Source of the DNA: Tricholoma matsutake
Lineage: Eukaryota; Basidiomycota; Agaricomycetes; Agaricales; Tricholomataceae
Direction of reading: 5' to 3'
Assembly: GCA_026075535.2 (NCBI GenBank)
Contig: AP026545.1
Location: forward strand, 7,254,001 to 7,318,000
Length of the DNA: 64,000 bases
A program made the position numbers and the translations under genes. This document shows, one piece after another, positions 42,760 to 53,600 of the stretch (position 1 is its first letter; every line of letters starts with the position of its first letter). The notes beneath the pieces are model-generated. The model had not been told where the DNA came from. It saw nothing but the letters and a program-made list of their open reading frames with translations, and did no database searches.

Positions 42760-45612
42760 TTGAAAAACAAAATGATTACCATACTAATAGATCCTCCATA
42801 TTACCACATCGAGAAATCACCCTTTTGCACAAACATGCCTGTAACACATCAGACCTCCATTGATGAGTGCATTGATGCTCTAGAAACAGAAATCCAGGAG
42901 TTAAGACAGGCTAACAACCTACTACATCAGAGAATTGAGAAAATAGCAGAGAAACACAAAAAATCAGAACCTGCAGAAAAACTGTGCAAAAATGTTTCTC
43001 TCAAACCCTCCCCACCCAGTGAGTTTGAGGGAGACTGAACTAAAGGCTGGGCCTTCTTAAACTCATGTGAGCTATACATCCAGCTCACACCAGAACAATT
43101 CAAGAATGACGATGCCAAAATCCAATTGGACAATCTCATTCATGAAGTCTGGATGAGCAGCGCTGTTTGCAGATTGGATGCTATGACACCTGAGTCACAC
43201 TGGACACACCAAGTATGAGACTTGGGCAGATTTCCATGCAGCAATAATCAATGAGTTTTGTTTGAAGAATGAAGCACAACTATTGCTAACCCAGTTAGGG
43301 ACCACCAAGGTTGACAAGCAGTGGGCAAATATTTGGACAGTTTCCAAGAGTTAATTGAACTGGCCAGATACACCGAGGGAATGGCCATTATGGTAAAGTT
43401 CCATCACAGGCTGATAAGGGAGATAAGATACAAGACCAAATTGCCCACATGGGAATAGGTCACCCAGCAGATGACAACCCCGAGGAATGGTACAAAGCCA
43501 CCATCAGGTGTGACAAAAACTGCACCACAAATGCTGTATTCAACAGAAACCCACAGCCACTAAAAACACTATTGGCATCGGTGTTCCCATGCAGACTGCA
43601 GCCACCCATGTGGGTCCCCAGAAGGCATTCACCTGTGAGCATACCCAAAGTCATCCCACCCACCCTCCCAAATAACACCCCTCCAATCAAGACAGAGGAA
43701 GGACAAAAAAATGTTTTAGATGCAGGAGTCCCAATCACTTAAAACCCAATTGCCCACAGCACTGTGATATCAGGTTTATGATGGTAGAGGAACAGGATGA
43801 GTGGGACCAGAGCTGGGTACTAGACCATCACCACACTCCTTTGACCTCAAAGTGGAAATCCACACTACAGACATGGAAGAAGTCATGGCAGTTACTGCAC
43901 TACTGGACAGCAGTGCCACAGGACTTTTCATGGACTCAGAATACATAAAAAAACAGAAACTGAATACGTGGAAACTGAGTCATCCCATCCCTGTGAACAA
44001 TGTAGATGGAACACCAAACAGTGCTGGACCCATTGAGGAAATGGTGGACATAGTTCTGCATTACCAAAACCACTTGGAAAGAGTGCATTTTGCGGTAACC
44101 AAACTAGGAAACCAACAAATACTCCTCAGACTTCCATGGCTGAAGGAACATAATCCAGAAGTCAACTGGGTCTCAGAAGAGGTTAAGATGAGTCACTGCC
44201 CCACTAAATGCTGCACCTATAAGGATGAGGTGAAATCAGAGTCCAAGATCCATTGTATGGAAACCTGGTGCATTCGCACCTGTCAGACTGGTCCATTCCC
44301 AACACCAGAAGTGGACTGGGAAGGAATCCCTGCACTCATACCAGATTCCAATGAGGACAAGGCTGACAAGGACAAGGAAAGGGAAGATGAAGTCACCATA
44401 GAGGAAGGAGGCAGTATCTTTTTCACCCAGTGGTCACCAGACCCCGAGGAAATCTGTGCCTCCTCTAACTTCTCACAATGACTGGCAGAGGCACACCGCA
44501 AAAATTCTGACCCCAAGGAATCTACCATACCCAGTCATTTTGAGGACTTTTCTGACATTTTCTCAGAAAAAGTGTTTGAAGCACTCCTGCAACCCAAGGA
44601 ATGGGATCATGCAATAGAATTGATCCCTGATGCAAAATTATCCACTTGCAAAGTCTACCCACTCTCACTAGACAAACAGGCACAATTAGACACCTTCATT
44701 ATGGAAAATCTTGTGTTGGGATGAATCCATCATTCCAAATCCCCTATGGCCTCACCCTGCTTCTTTATCAAGAAGAAGGATGGCACTCTCAGACTGATCC
44801 AGGACTATCAAGCCCTCAACAATATTACAATAAAAAACTGATCCCTGCCACCACTTATTTCAGAACTAATTGCACAACTCTTCAAGGCTTGCTACTTTAC
44901 CAAGCTAGACATGTGGTGGGGTTATCAGAACATCAGGATCAAAAAGGGAGATGAGTGGAAAGCAGTGTTTCAGACCAACCGCGGATTATTTGAGCCTCTG
45001 GTAATAATGTTTGGACTAACCAACAGCCCAGCCACCTTCCAAACAATCATGAACAACATCTTCCAAGATCTCATTTCAGAAGGAGTGGTCTGCATCTACT
45101 TGGACGACATCCTCATCTTTATGAAAGACATAGTGGAACACCACCACATAACCCACATAGTACTGGAACAACTATGGGAGCACAAGCTGTTCTTACATGC
45201 CGACAAATGTGAATTTGAATGCACTAAAATTGAATACCTAGGGCTGATTATCTTGGAAGGCCACATTGAGATGGACTCCATCAAGGTAGCCAGAGTTGTG
45301 GAATGGCCTGTACCCAGGAATAAAAAGGAAGTACAACAATTCCTAGGGTTCACCAACTTCCACAGACAGTTCATTTGTGACTTCTCACATCATGCTTGCA
45401 CATTGTTTGACCTAACAGGCACTAAAGCACCTTGGAAATGGCAGGCAGAGCAACAAACTGCCTTTGATAAGCTGTGTGGATCCATCACCTCTACACCGAT
45501 ACTTGCATTTGGGGAAGACTCAAAACCTTTCAGAGTTGAAGCAGATTCATCAGATTTTGCACTGGGAGTCATACTATCTCAGTTATCAGATGCCAATGGC
45601 AAATGGCACTAG
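42760..45612 (+). pseudogene. Gypsy-3 gag-pol, decayed and truncated in RNase H
   Basis: Gag N-terminus (ALETEIQELRQANNLLHQ coiled coil, LKPSPPSEFEGD), a knuckle CFRCRSPNHLKPNC near 43710, a protease LLDSSATGLFMDSE (Gly of DSG replaced by Ser), and reverse transcriptase with intact CIYLDDILIF (44911-45612). The order and wording match Gypsy-2 closely. Stops at 43036, 44479, 44722 and 44839 are TGA at places where Gypsy-2 or the family has mostly Arg (for example LG-R-IHHSKSP, KN-R-SLPPLI). There are also frame changes in gag. The frame ends abruptly after NGKWH at 45612, and RNase H, integrase and 3' LTR are missing. Confidence 0.88.
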
Positions 45613-45742
45613 TGCTTGAGAGTCCAGTCCTAAAAAACTAAAGAACCATGCTATGACACTATGGCAATATGTAGTGCTCCATAGTGCTACTGAGCTGGCC
45701 CAGAGTTTGCTGATGGCTTGGAACTGAGAGGCAGAAGGGGAT

Positions 45743-46110
45743 AGTGTTGCCTTGACCAACTTGGGGCATTTTTGTATTTTTAAAATACCTTGACACAATG
45801 CACTCAGCCTGCTTAGTGTTGAGAGAGGACCCATTGACTTTTGGGGCTCTCTATCTATGTAAATATTTTCGGAATTCTGTACAATTTATTGGAATTGATA
45901 TTGCCTTTGACTCATTTTTTGCAAGTCAACCAGCAAAAATGAGTCAAAGCCAATATCAACTCCAATAAATTGTATAGAATTCTGAAAATATTCACATAGA
46001 TAGGGAGCCCCAAAGTCGATGGGTCCTCTGTCAACACTAAGCAAGCTGAGTGCATTGTGTCATATTATTTTAAAAATACAAAAATGCCCCAAGTCAGTCA
46101 AGGCAACACT
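45743..46110. mobile_element. 368-bp fold-back MITE with 10-bp target duplication
   Basis: The element begins AGTGTTGCCTTGAC and ends with its complement ending GGCAACACT. The two arms (about 170 nt each, roughly 90 percent identical) nearly fill it, leaving a short loop near 45920. AGAAGGGGAT is present at both flanks (45733-45742 and 46111-46120). Target duplications of 9-10 bp are typical of Mutator-like elements, so a MULE-mobilised MITE is the best guess. It has no coding capacity. Confidence 0.9.
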
Positions 46111-46204
46111 AGAAGGGGATACACTTGCTGGTCTTCTCCTTTGGAAAAAAGGCTGCTGAGGGACATAATATATATATGAGAAGTTTAGGGATTTAATTGG
46201 TAGA

Positions 46205-46349
46205 GTCAGGGCCCATAACCTGTCAGGGTTCTCGACAGTAGGAAAGAAAGCAGTCTTAGACTCTTAGTCATTTCACTACTGTCATGTATCACTTATGTAT
46301 AGTACTATTAATACCAATCGGACCAGACTCTGGTTGCCAGTCCCCAACA
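46205..46349 (-). mobile_element. Cut-off Copia 5' LTR with primer binding site
   Basis: On the minus strand a 129-bp LTR runs from TGTTGGGGACTGG (46349) to GAACCCTGACA (46221) and is followed by GGTTATGGGCCCTGAC (46220-46205). That is the same primer-binding motif as in the intact Copia element, though the LTR sequence differs. Only about 100 bp of internal sequence remain before the MITE. This is a second Copia family, represented by its 5' end. Confidence 0.65.
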
Positions 46350-46406
46350 AACACTCTGCCGCTGAGTCTTTGTGCCTCCTGGGGTACGGTGGACAGTACT
46401 ATCATT

Positions 46407-47316
46407 GGGTAGGTGTTTGAACAAATTTTGAAAACATGTCTCGGAAATGTGGGTCCTAATGACTACTGGTCTTCGGCTTTCTTGACAGTGTATATATGCT
46501 TCTTACCTAGGCTTTTGTGTAGTAAAAACATGAATATAACAAACTGTGTAATTGGCAGCACGATGCCGGTTTGAGGGAATACCAAAGGGTAGGCTTTTGA
46601 ACACTTTTAGTCACATCAGTCACTGTTCCTGGCATGCCGAATTCAATCTCAGCATGCCAAACAAAGTCGCGTTTTCCTAGTCTAGTTTAATTTAGCCGTA
46701 GCATCGCGTGTGGGGTCATTCGGCCAATTCGGTGAAATTTAAGCGTGAAAATCCGATCGGAAATGTTCGGACCTTATGTCATATTGTCACGTTCTCATCT
46801 CTTCTTCCATCACATGGCCCAAGCACGCGAGACGCGTCCTGTCAATCCGGCGCATTCTTGGCTGTCAATTGAAGGAAGGGCAAGAAACAGATCGACTATC
46901 ATCTGTTGTATTGATATATTAGGTCAGCATCGGAGACTAGCGTTTTCCTCGCACACGACATATCGACTACACACTTCAATCTCCGCTTTCTAAGAGATTG
47001 TCACGCAGAACACATAGTCGCCGCAAATGCTCTATCCTGTTCGCTATTGTACCTGTAAATTGCTAGGAGGCTTCTCATATAGGTAGAATTCATTTGTGTC
47101 AGTTTTTTATAGAAATTTCAATTCATAACAACCCGAGACACTGTTCTTTCCCAATCAAGGCACATTCAAAACCGAAATTCCACAACCATGCGGCTCTCTT
47201 CTACGAAATAAATTCCATACAATATTTTGTAGTTACAGTAACTGCTTATCCCGAGAATACCGAGGGCTGAAGTGGACAGGAAGTGGTAGAAATTTCGACT
47301 GTTCAAACACCTACCC
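46407..47316. repeat. 17-bp inverted repeat pair plus a third relative
   Basis: GGGTAGGTGTTTGAACA at 46407-46423 is perfectly inverted at 47300-47316. A related GGGTAGGCTTTTGAACAC lies at 46587. The interval has no gene and no target duplication was seen, so a transposon is possible but unproven. The rest of 46350-47543 is the upstream region of the RecQ gene. Confidence 0.35.
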
Positions 47317-47543
47317 GTGTTCAAACCCAGCGCTAGGGATAGTAGTGGAAAGTCAGACGCGCTTACGCGCTCCGTCACAACCTCACTGTGTTGTTGTCAC
47401 ATCACGGTTGACTCCGACTCCCGAATCCTCAATCCATACTTACACGCTAGCATGCCACCTTGAATGTAACAAGCTCTTCAGATTGTATGCTCTCTGCACA
47501 TCTGAGCATCTCTACTGCGAAACAGAATTCGATGGGGACTAAC

Positions 47544-50500
47544 ATGACTGCTGAATGTTATCGGTAAGCTGCAAGACTAATAATTCGATGTTGCCAAATT
47601 TCACCTTACATTCTGAACAGGGTACTGACTCAAGTCTTCTGCCATTCAGACTACAAGGGAAAACAGAAAGAGATTGTGGAAGCTGCGATGCAAGGTACGT
47701 TGCTCGCCGTTCGAAATGTTTCTCGATGTTCTATCTCCGATACCAGGTAGAGATGTTTTCGTACTGGCTCCAACTGGGATGGGAAAGGTAACAATAGCAC
47801 TGGCATCAGAAAACAGGCTGATAAAGCGAAACATTAGAGCCTATGCTTCCAAATTCCTGCAGTGGCGGCAAAGGTAGTTTCTATCTACAATTCTGTGATT
47901 CCTCTAAGACAGGTTATATTCTTAAGAATGGAGTCACTGTAGTGGTGTCGCCTCTCCTTGGCAAGTACACACTTCTCTATTTTCCCCCAGTTCATTTCAC
48001 GTTGAAATAGCCCTCATGAATAATCGTGAGTTACCAAGATTATGTTTATGCCGTCCCTGTTGCTTATCACGTTTCTTCATGTCGAAGAGGTATCGAGTTT
48101 GCGCCAGAAGCTTGTTTCCGTGGTGTCTTTCGCTTCTGACACGCCCACGGCGAAGAGACAAGAAGTACGAAATGTCATATCACAAAACATCTTCGCATGA
48201 CTCAGTTTTACAGATCACTGACGATTTATCTTCTGGGCACCCTTCATGCCGTCTTTTATACAGTGCGTCTATTCGTATCATTCAATCGATATCTCATTCA
48301 CACCGTGTCTGTACCTAGTTACACCAGAGAGACTTTGCAGTTTCGAGTTCTTGAAATTATTAGATGGTATTTATGGGAAAGGACAGCTTAATCGACTTGT
48401 GGTGGACGAGGTAAGGAAATTAGACCAATGTCTTGTCCTTTTCTCATCAATATATTTTCCTGTTTTCTTCAGGCGCACTGCATATCAGTAAGTTAACTAT
48501 CTTGATATATAAATATTTTTGCAAGACTGATGGATTTCATGGCAGGAATGGGGACACGATTTCCGTGCTGATTATAGAAAACTTGGCGTGTTTCGAAATC
48601 GTTTTCAAGGTGTGCCTATCATGGCACTGACTGCAACTGCAACCCCAACGTAGGTTTGCTCAGCGTGTGGGCTCTATGCGTTTTTCGTTAGCGTTCCAAC
48701 TTCTGTAGAGTCCAGCTAGACATCATTCGCAGCCTTAAAATGTCTCAAGATAACATATATTTCGCTTTTCACCCGTTCAACCGAAACAATTTGTTCTACG
48801 AGGTAATGCGATTAGGTTGTTCGGGGTCATCCACCTATGAACGTGTTTTCTTTTGCAGGTCCGGTACCTCCGCACACCTGAGCAGGTGTCGCAAATGGCA
48901 GATATATACGACTTCATCACTACTCTTTACAGGCGGCGCGGCCGAGCGTCCTCAGGAATTATTTATTGTCGCCGAAGGATTACTTGCGATGAATTGTCAG
49001 GCTACCTAAGATCGAAAGGAATAAATTCAAAGCCGTACCATCGAGGAATAAAGTACGTCTGATATAGAACTCGAGATTCACTATCATGAATACTGTTGTC
49101 TCACCAGGTCCCCGACACTCGATAAAACGTTGAGAGAATGGACCATCGGAGGTTCGGAAGAAGGAGGCATTGACGTTGTATGTGACCTTTGTTTTTATGT
49201 CCAAATCTATTAATACTCTTTCGAGGTCGTTGCAACGGTCGCATTCGGACTTGGCATCGATAAGGGCGACGTCAGGTATGCTGATAACCTTAGTTGAATG
49301 GTTTCATCATGGTTCCATTAGATACATTATTCACTATGATCTGCCGAGAAGCTTTGAGGGTCAGTGAATGTGATAATTTTCCCCTACATGCATTATATAA
49401 CTCGTGTTGCAGGCTACTATCAAGAGACGGGTAAGACACGTTCTACTGATCGAAATCGTACTCACCCATGATCAAATTTAGGTAGAGCGGGGCGTGACGG
49501 CGCAGTGAGTCTTCACTATATACATGACCTCTCCGGATTTTGTCTGAACACTTCGATATGGTAGCCCTCGAAATGTGTTCTGTACTACTGTGGGTCCTTC
49601 GTCTGCTTTCGCTTAGATCAAAATCCAAATTTGATCCCATGTAGCAAGACAAGATGCTATGGAAGTGAATAGTTGGGTGAAAGGGTCGCATAATACCCGT
49701 TGCGACACGGATGGGCCTCCGCCAAGTCAACGGGCGATTGATAGTCTATCGGCTGTACGTGCCTTACGTCCTTTTTGCCGTGAATACTGTGCATATATGC
49801 TCCTCAGCTCTTTCGATTTGCAGAGAGTGCTGATTTCTGTAGACATGTCGTAAGTCACAGTCTCCATGTTATGTTCCAGAAATAATGACAATTTTGTAGG
49901 CCATATGTAGTTATTTTGGTGAAATAATTGATTCAGACGATCCGGAAACCGTTCGGCGCTTCTGCGACAGAATGTGCGACGTGAGTAACCTTACTTGTAA
50001 CTTTTCGCCCGAAATACAAACGAATACATCAGGTGTGCAAATATCCGGAGAAGACAAAAAACAGAATTTCAAAGCTAACTCCGAGAGATGGAATTAGCGT
50101 ACTAGCGCCTGCTCCGCAACAACAAAAAGTACCCTCGCGGCTAGATGGCGGATGGAAGAGGAACTTTAGGGAAGGGGACGACGACGAAAACAAAAATATA
50201 TTTCCTTCGCCGATGCTGAACCCGCCTCCCTCCCGATCGAAAAGTTCGTTAGGCAATGGACTCGTTTCGTACGGAGCATGCAAGCGTCCTGGGACAGACA
50301 ATGGCAGTGCAATTAATAAAAAGGCGAAGGTCGCATGTGCTCCAGCGCTCGGTAAGTTTGCAAAGACGCCAAATCCTCTTGCATTGACTTGATGTCAAAA
50401 ACAGTTACTAAACCACATAGTTCGACCTCAAGCCTCAGCAAGCCATTCAAACCGCCGTCTAGAACACCATTCAAGGTCCCATTGCAAGTTCAACAACCGT

Positions 50501-51205
50501 CGCTACCGCTGCCATCACCCCCACATCCTTCTTCTCTAGCTGACGAAACAATGATTCTCAATGATGAAGAAGTCACCATTATCGAGGAACATAACAGCTC
50601 ACCGGCACTCGTAAACACTCGTATGTAACAATTCTGTCCTGTTTCGCCCATCGACTCCATTTTCCTACAGAATCGTCCCTGATCCCGGATATTATCATTC
50701 AGCTTGATGCATCATTCTCAGAGAAAGTTCCTGTATGTTTCTTTATCCTATAATCTGCACTTGCAAGGTAAATACACTATTCCTCAGAGCGATTCGCGTC
50801 AAAGTGCGTGCAACATGATCCTAAGAGCGTTGTACTGTGTCTTCATGGGCGAGGTTGGTAAAGCATGGATATGGGAAAACCTCGGAAGGTCTTCAGGCAG
50901 CCTGAAGTATGTGTCTTCGATGATAGCATGTTGTACTTATTCATATATTCAGAGACGAGACCATAACTCTTGCTGCAAGTGAGGCAGAGTTCTCTGCATT
51001 GTCGATGTGCAGCACTCAGCAAGGGTATAAGACGCGCATAGGCGAGACGGTGGACATAATTAGGAAGGTACTGCCGGAGTTGTTGAGAGATGGAAGTAAG
51101 CATGATAGCGGCGAAGAGGCGTTCGAAGATGCACAAGAGATCCTTGATTCCGTGAACAGAGCTTATAAGAATCTGTGTACGAATGGCAAACGGAGAGCGG
51201 AATAG
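47544..51205 (+). CDS. RecQ-family ATP-dependent DNA helicase
   Basis: Intron-rich gene (about 20 introns) that splices to a continuous protein of roughly 800-850 residues. The start ATG at 47544 gives MTAECYRVLTQVF before the RecQ motif 0 region ([19 protein letters not shown]). Motif I APTGMGKS is formed across an intron (47787/47838), VVSPLLALMNNQV follows, the DEAH box VVDEAHCISEWGHDFR spans two introns near 48410-48545, then [33 protein letters not shown] and QETGRAGRDG (near 49480). Zinc-binding cysteines follow (CSYFGE, CDRMCDVC). The C-terminal third is Ser/Pro-rich and probably disordered. Such helicases unwind recombination and replication intermediates in the nucleus. One intron has a GC donor (CTTG|GCAAGT). 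The nearest named relatives would be Sgs1/BLM-type or fungal RecQ proteins. Confidence 0.9.
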
Positions 51206-51280
51206 ATAAGTTTCAGATGCAGTCACAGATAGGAACTTATTTCTCCTTGAATTTTAAATCCATATTGTACCTTCCCTGAC

Positions 51281-51985
51281 ATGGCATCCTTTCAAGAAGC
51301 CATCGAAGTCAGTAGTCGCTCAACGAGAGGAGAATGCAAAGTGCTTACCGGAACAATAAATTCTGAGTGGACGGTTGGAGCATGTTAAACATGTTTTTAT
51401 ATTCTCGAGAAGCTGAACATCGATCTGCCGGTGCACTCCAACAGAGTACCGCACGGAGGTCAGTCTCAGACTTTGGAGTCCTTCAAGTCATGTTGTACGA
51501 GTTCACACGTAGAAGGAGGATATGTCCTCGCCCTACTTCTGGATGCTCCCATACACATGACAGCTCATTTCTTGAACTTGAAGACCACCGTTGTTTCCCC
51601 TGTCGGAATACAGATTCAGACTCTTAAAGCAGGTAGAATATCACAGCCGATCTTGACCAGCGAGTGCGTTCGCTTCATTGGTGGCATCCACCTCTGAATG
51701 TTGTATAGGGAGAAATCATAGTCATACCCACCTTATCTTTGCACCCTCCGCCGACGCTAAGCTACAGCTCACTCACCCTTCCTTTGCCTTGAGCGTCTCG
51801 CATACCGTTGTACACGCACTCACATACTGCAGTTGTAGAATCATTACCTGCTCCGTGGAGCTTCAATTCTAAAGTGAAATGGACACAGGTGCCCGAGATT
51901 CGGACGAAGAATGAAATGAGCAGCCTGCGCACGTGCCAAGTTTTATTCACAATTGGAAGCAGACATGAAATCCATCACGATCAGA
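51281..51985 (+). pseudogene. Remnant of a thioesterase-like (hotdog) gene
   Basis: ATG at 51281 opens MASFQEAIEVSSRSTRG and INSEWTVGA, the start of the fungal thioesterase-like superfamily. The VPHGGYV motif, HMTAHFLN, LKAGRI, LTHPSFAL and APWSFNSKVKW can be followed in shifting frames. About 20 residues expected between GGYVLALLLDA and PIHMTAHFL are absent, the first intron lacks a proper GT donor, and the C-terminal half is missing because the sequence runs into the 3' exon of the opposite-strand amidase gene. It is likely a dead gene cut short. Function would have been acyl-CoA thioester hydrolysis. Confidence 0.55.
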
Positions 51986-53375
51986 CAAGCAAGTTCCAAA
52001 TTCGCAGACCTTCCTCGCGTCTCCCCATCATATGGAGGAGGTTTGGGCGGCCAGAACCAGCGTACATCCTGAATATTGCCGAAGAACCCGCAAAGATCTT
52101 GCCTACGAATCCAGGCTGAGCTCAGTGCAAATTAACCACTGGAAGCCAGGGAAGCAACATGCCATTTTCTTCTCCAGTCCTATTACATGCCACCACAATC
52201 GTCTCATGAGAGTCTTTCTCTTCTTTCTCTTCCTTGATTCCGACTTCCTCGTCTTTCTCCAATTTAGCACTCTGCGACATGATTGTACGCGTTACATCCC
52301 TCCTCCAAAGTGGCCATAGTCGAGCCACCCAAAAGTTTAGTGTATGCCAATCTGGACCAGTCGCCCCTTCCCTTTCTTCGTCTGCTCCTTTCTCTGCACC
52401 TCCATTCTTGCTGTCCTCTACGATCAGATCATCATCCTCTTGTATACCGGAATAAAGCCAGGCATTTAAAAGTACCAAGAGGTCCGTCTTGTTCTCAACG
52501 CAGTGGTCTGCAAGCTCATAAGGCGCCTCACCTGGCGCCCATTCGGCGGGCCGTGATGTGTTGAGGTCCATGCATATGCCGAGGGTTAGATTTATAGCTT
52601 TTTGTTCGAAGTCAGCAGTGGTATGTGAAGGAAGGGGCTTGTACGGGGGGAAAGGTAGGGGTATGGTGACGAAACCAGTTCCTGTCACACAAGCTGGGAT
52701 AAGATTAGTCTTTCGCACTGAAGAGTGACGTACCTGGCTTAGCCCACGTCACATCCGTCTGGAACATATGGGTCTTCCTGTATCCCAATATGCACTCCCC
52801 AGATGGACTGCATAACACAGCACTATTTGCGCCTACATGCCTCTGTGGACGATGTTCTGGACTGGAAGTTCCTGCCAAGAGGTTTGTATCTTCGGCGGGT
52901 GTACCGGCTTCGCGTGGTTCGAGACGCTCAGGGTATCCAGCAACTACGTAGCAACTCAATCGCTCTGCTAGTTCCTTGCAGAATTCAGAGGTGGGCCCGC
53001 TGTGCGGTAGTTCAAGATAGGGCAGTATAGCTTCTGCAGAGTCAAATACATAGCCTGGTAGACATCGCATTACATTCGTGAATTGATGATGCAGAACGCA
53101 TCGTAGTTCACGATGTGCACCTCACCAGTGAAAGCCATTTCTGGGAAGCAAAGAAGGTCGATCGATCGAGGTTCTAAGCTAATTAGGACTAGCGATCAGA
53201 TATTTGACTAGGGTAGAAGGTAGATGAGCATACTTGCGACATAGATATCGAGCTTTCGTGATATTGGCTTGCACTTGGCCAATCTACTTAAATCAGATAG
53301 CGAGTAGAGGCTCTTAAATTTAAGACTTGCCTTAGGACAAAATTGAACAACCCCAATTCGCAAGGGAAGCTTCAT
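51981..53375 (-). CDS. Protein N-terminal amidase (Nta1-type carbon-nitrogen hydrolase)
   Basis: Spliced minus-strand gene. Exon 1 (53375-53331) encodes MKLPLRIGVVQFCPK. Further exons give IGQVQANITKARYLC, DLLCFPEMAFTGYVFDS (catalytic Glu), ELAERLSCYVVAGYPERL, ANSAVLCSPSG and YRKTHMF (catalytic Lys), then GICMDLN (catalytic Cys), ELADHC, VLLNAWL, DWHTLNFWVARL, and finally GKIFAGSSAIFRMYAG with a stop at 51981. The Glu-Lys-Cys triad of the nitrilase superfamily is complete. Nta1 deamidates N-terminal Asn and Gln, feeding the Arg/N-degron pathway. The first and last introns use GC donors (AAG|GCAAGT and AATG|GCATGT). Its last exon overlaps the opposite-strand thioesterase remnant. It is the downstream neighbour of the S28 peptidase on the same strand, 225 bp away. 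Confidence 0.88.
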
Positions 53376-53600
53376 TTTCTTGAGATGTACAAGATTCCTG
53401 GATAGTGGAAAGTCGAGCCAGCGATAGCCGCCATATATAGTGGCAGTGTTCTAAAATGCCACGGTGGAGCCTAACCTTAGTCTTGTGCCGTGACCATGAT
53501 GTGAAACTTTGATCGTCACAGCGGAGATCGCTCGTTCGCCCACTCTTCCCAATCAGGTTTGTACAGCAGTTGTATGCAGTATATTTCGGTTGACTAATGA

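Noticed and set aside
47544..51205. Telomere-linked RecQ helicase marking a chromosome end
   Set aside because: No telomeric repeat is seen and ordinary genes follow. It is an internal RecQ gene as far as this window shows.
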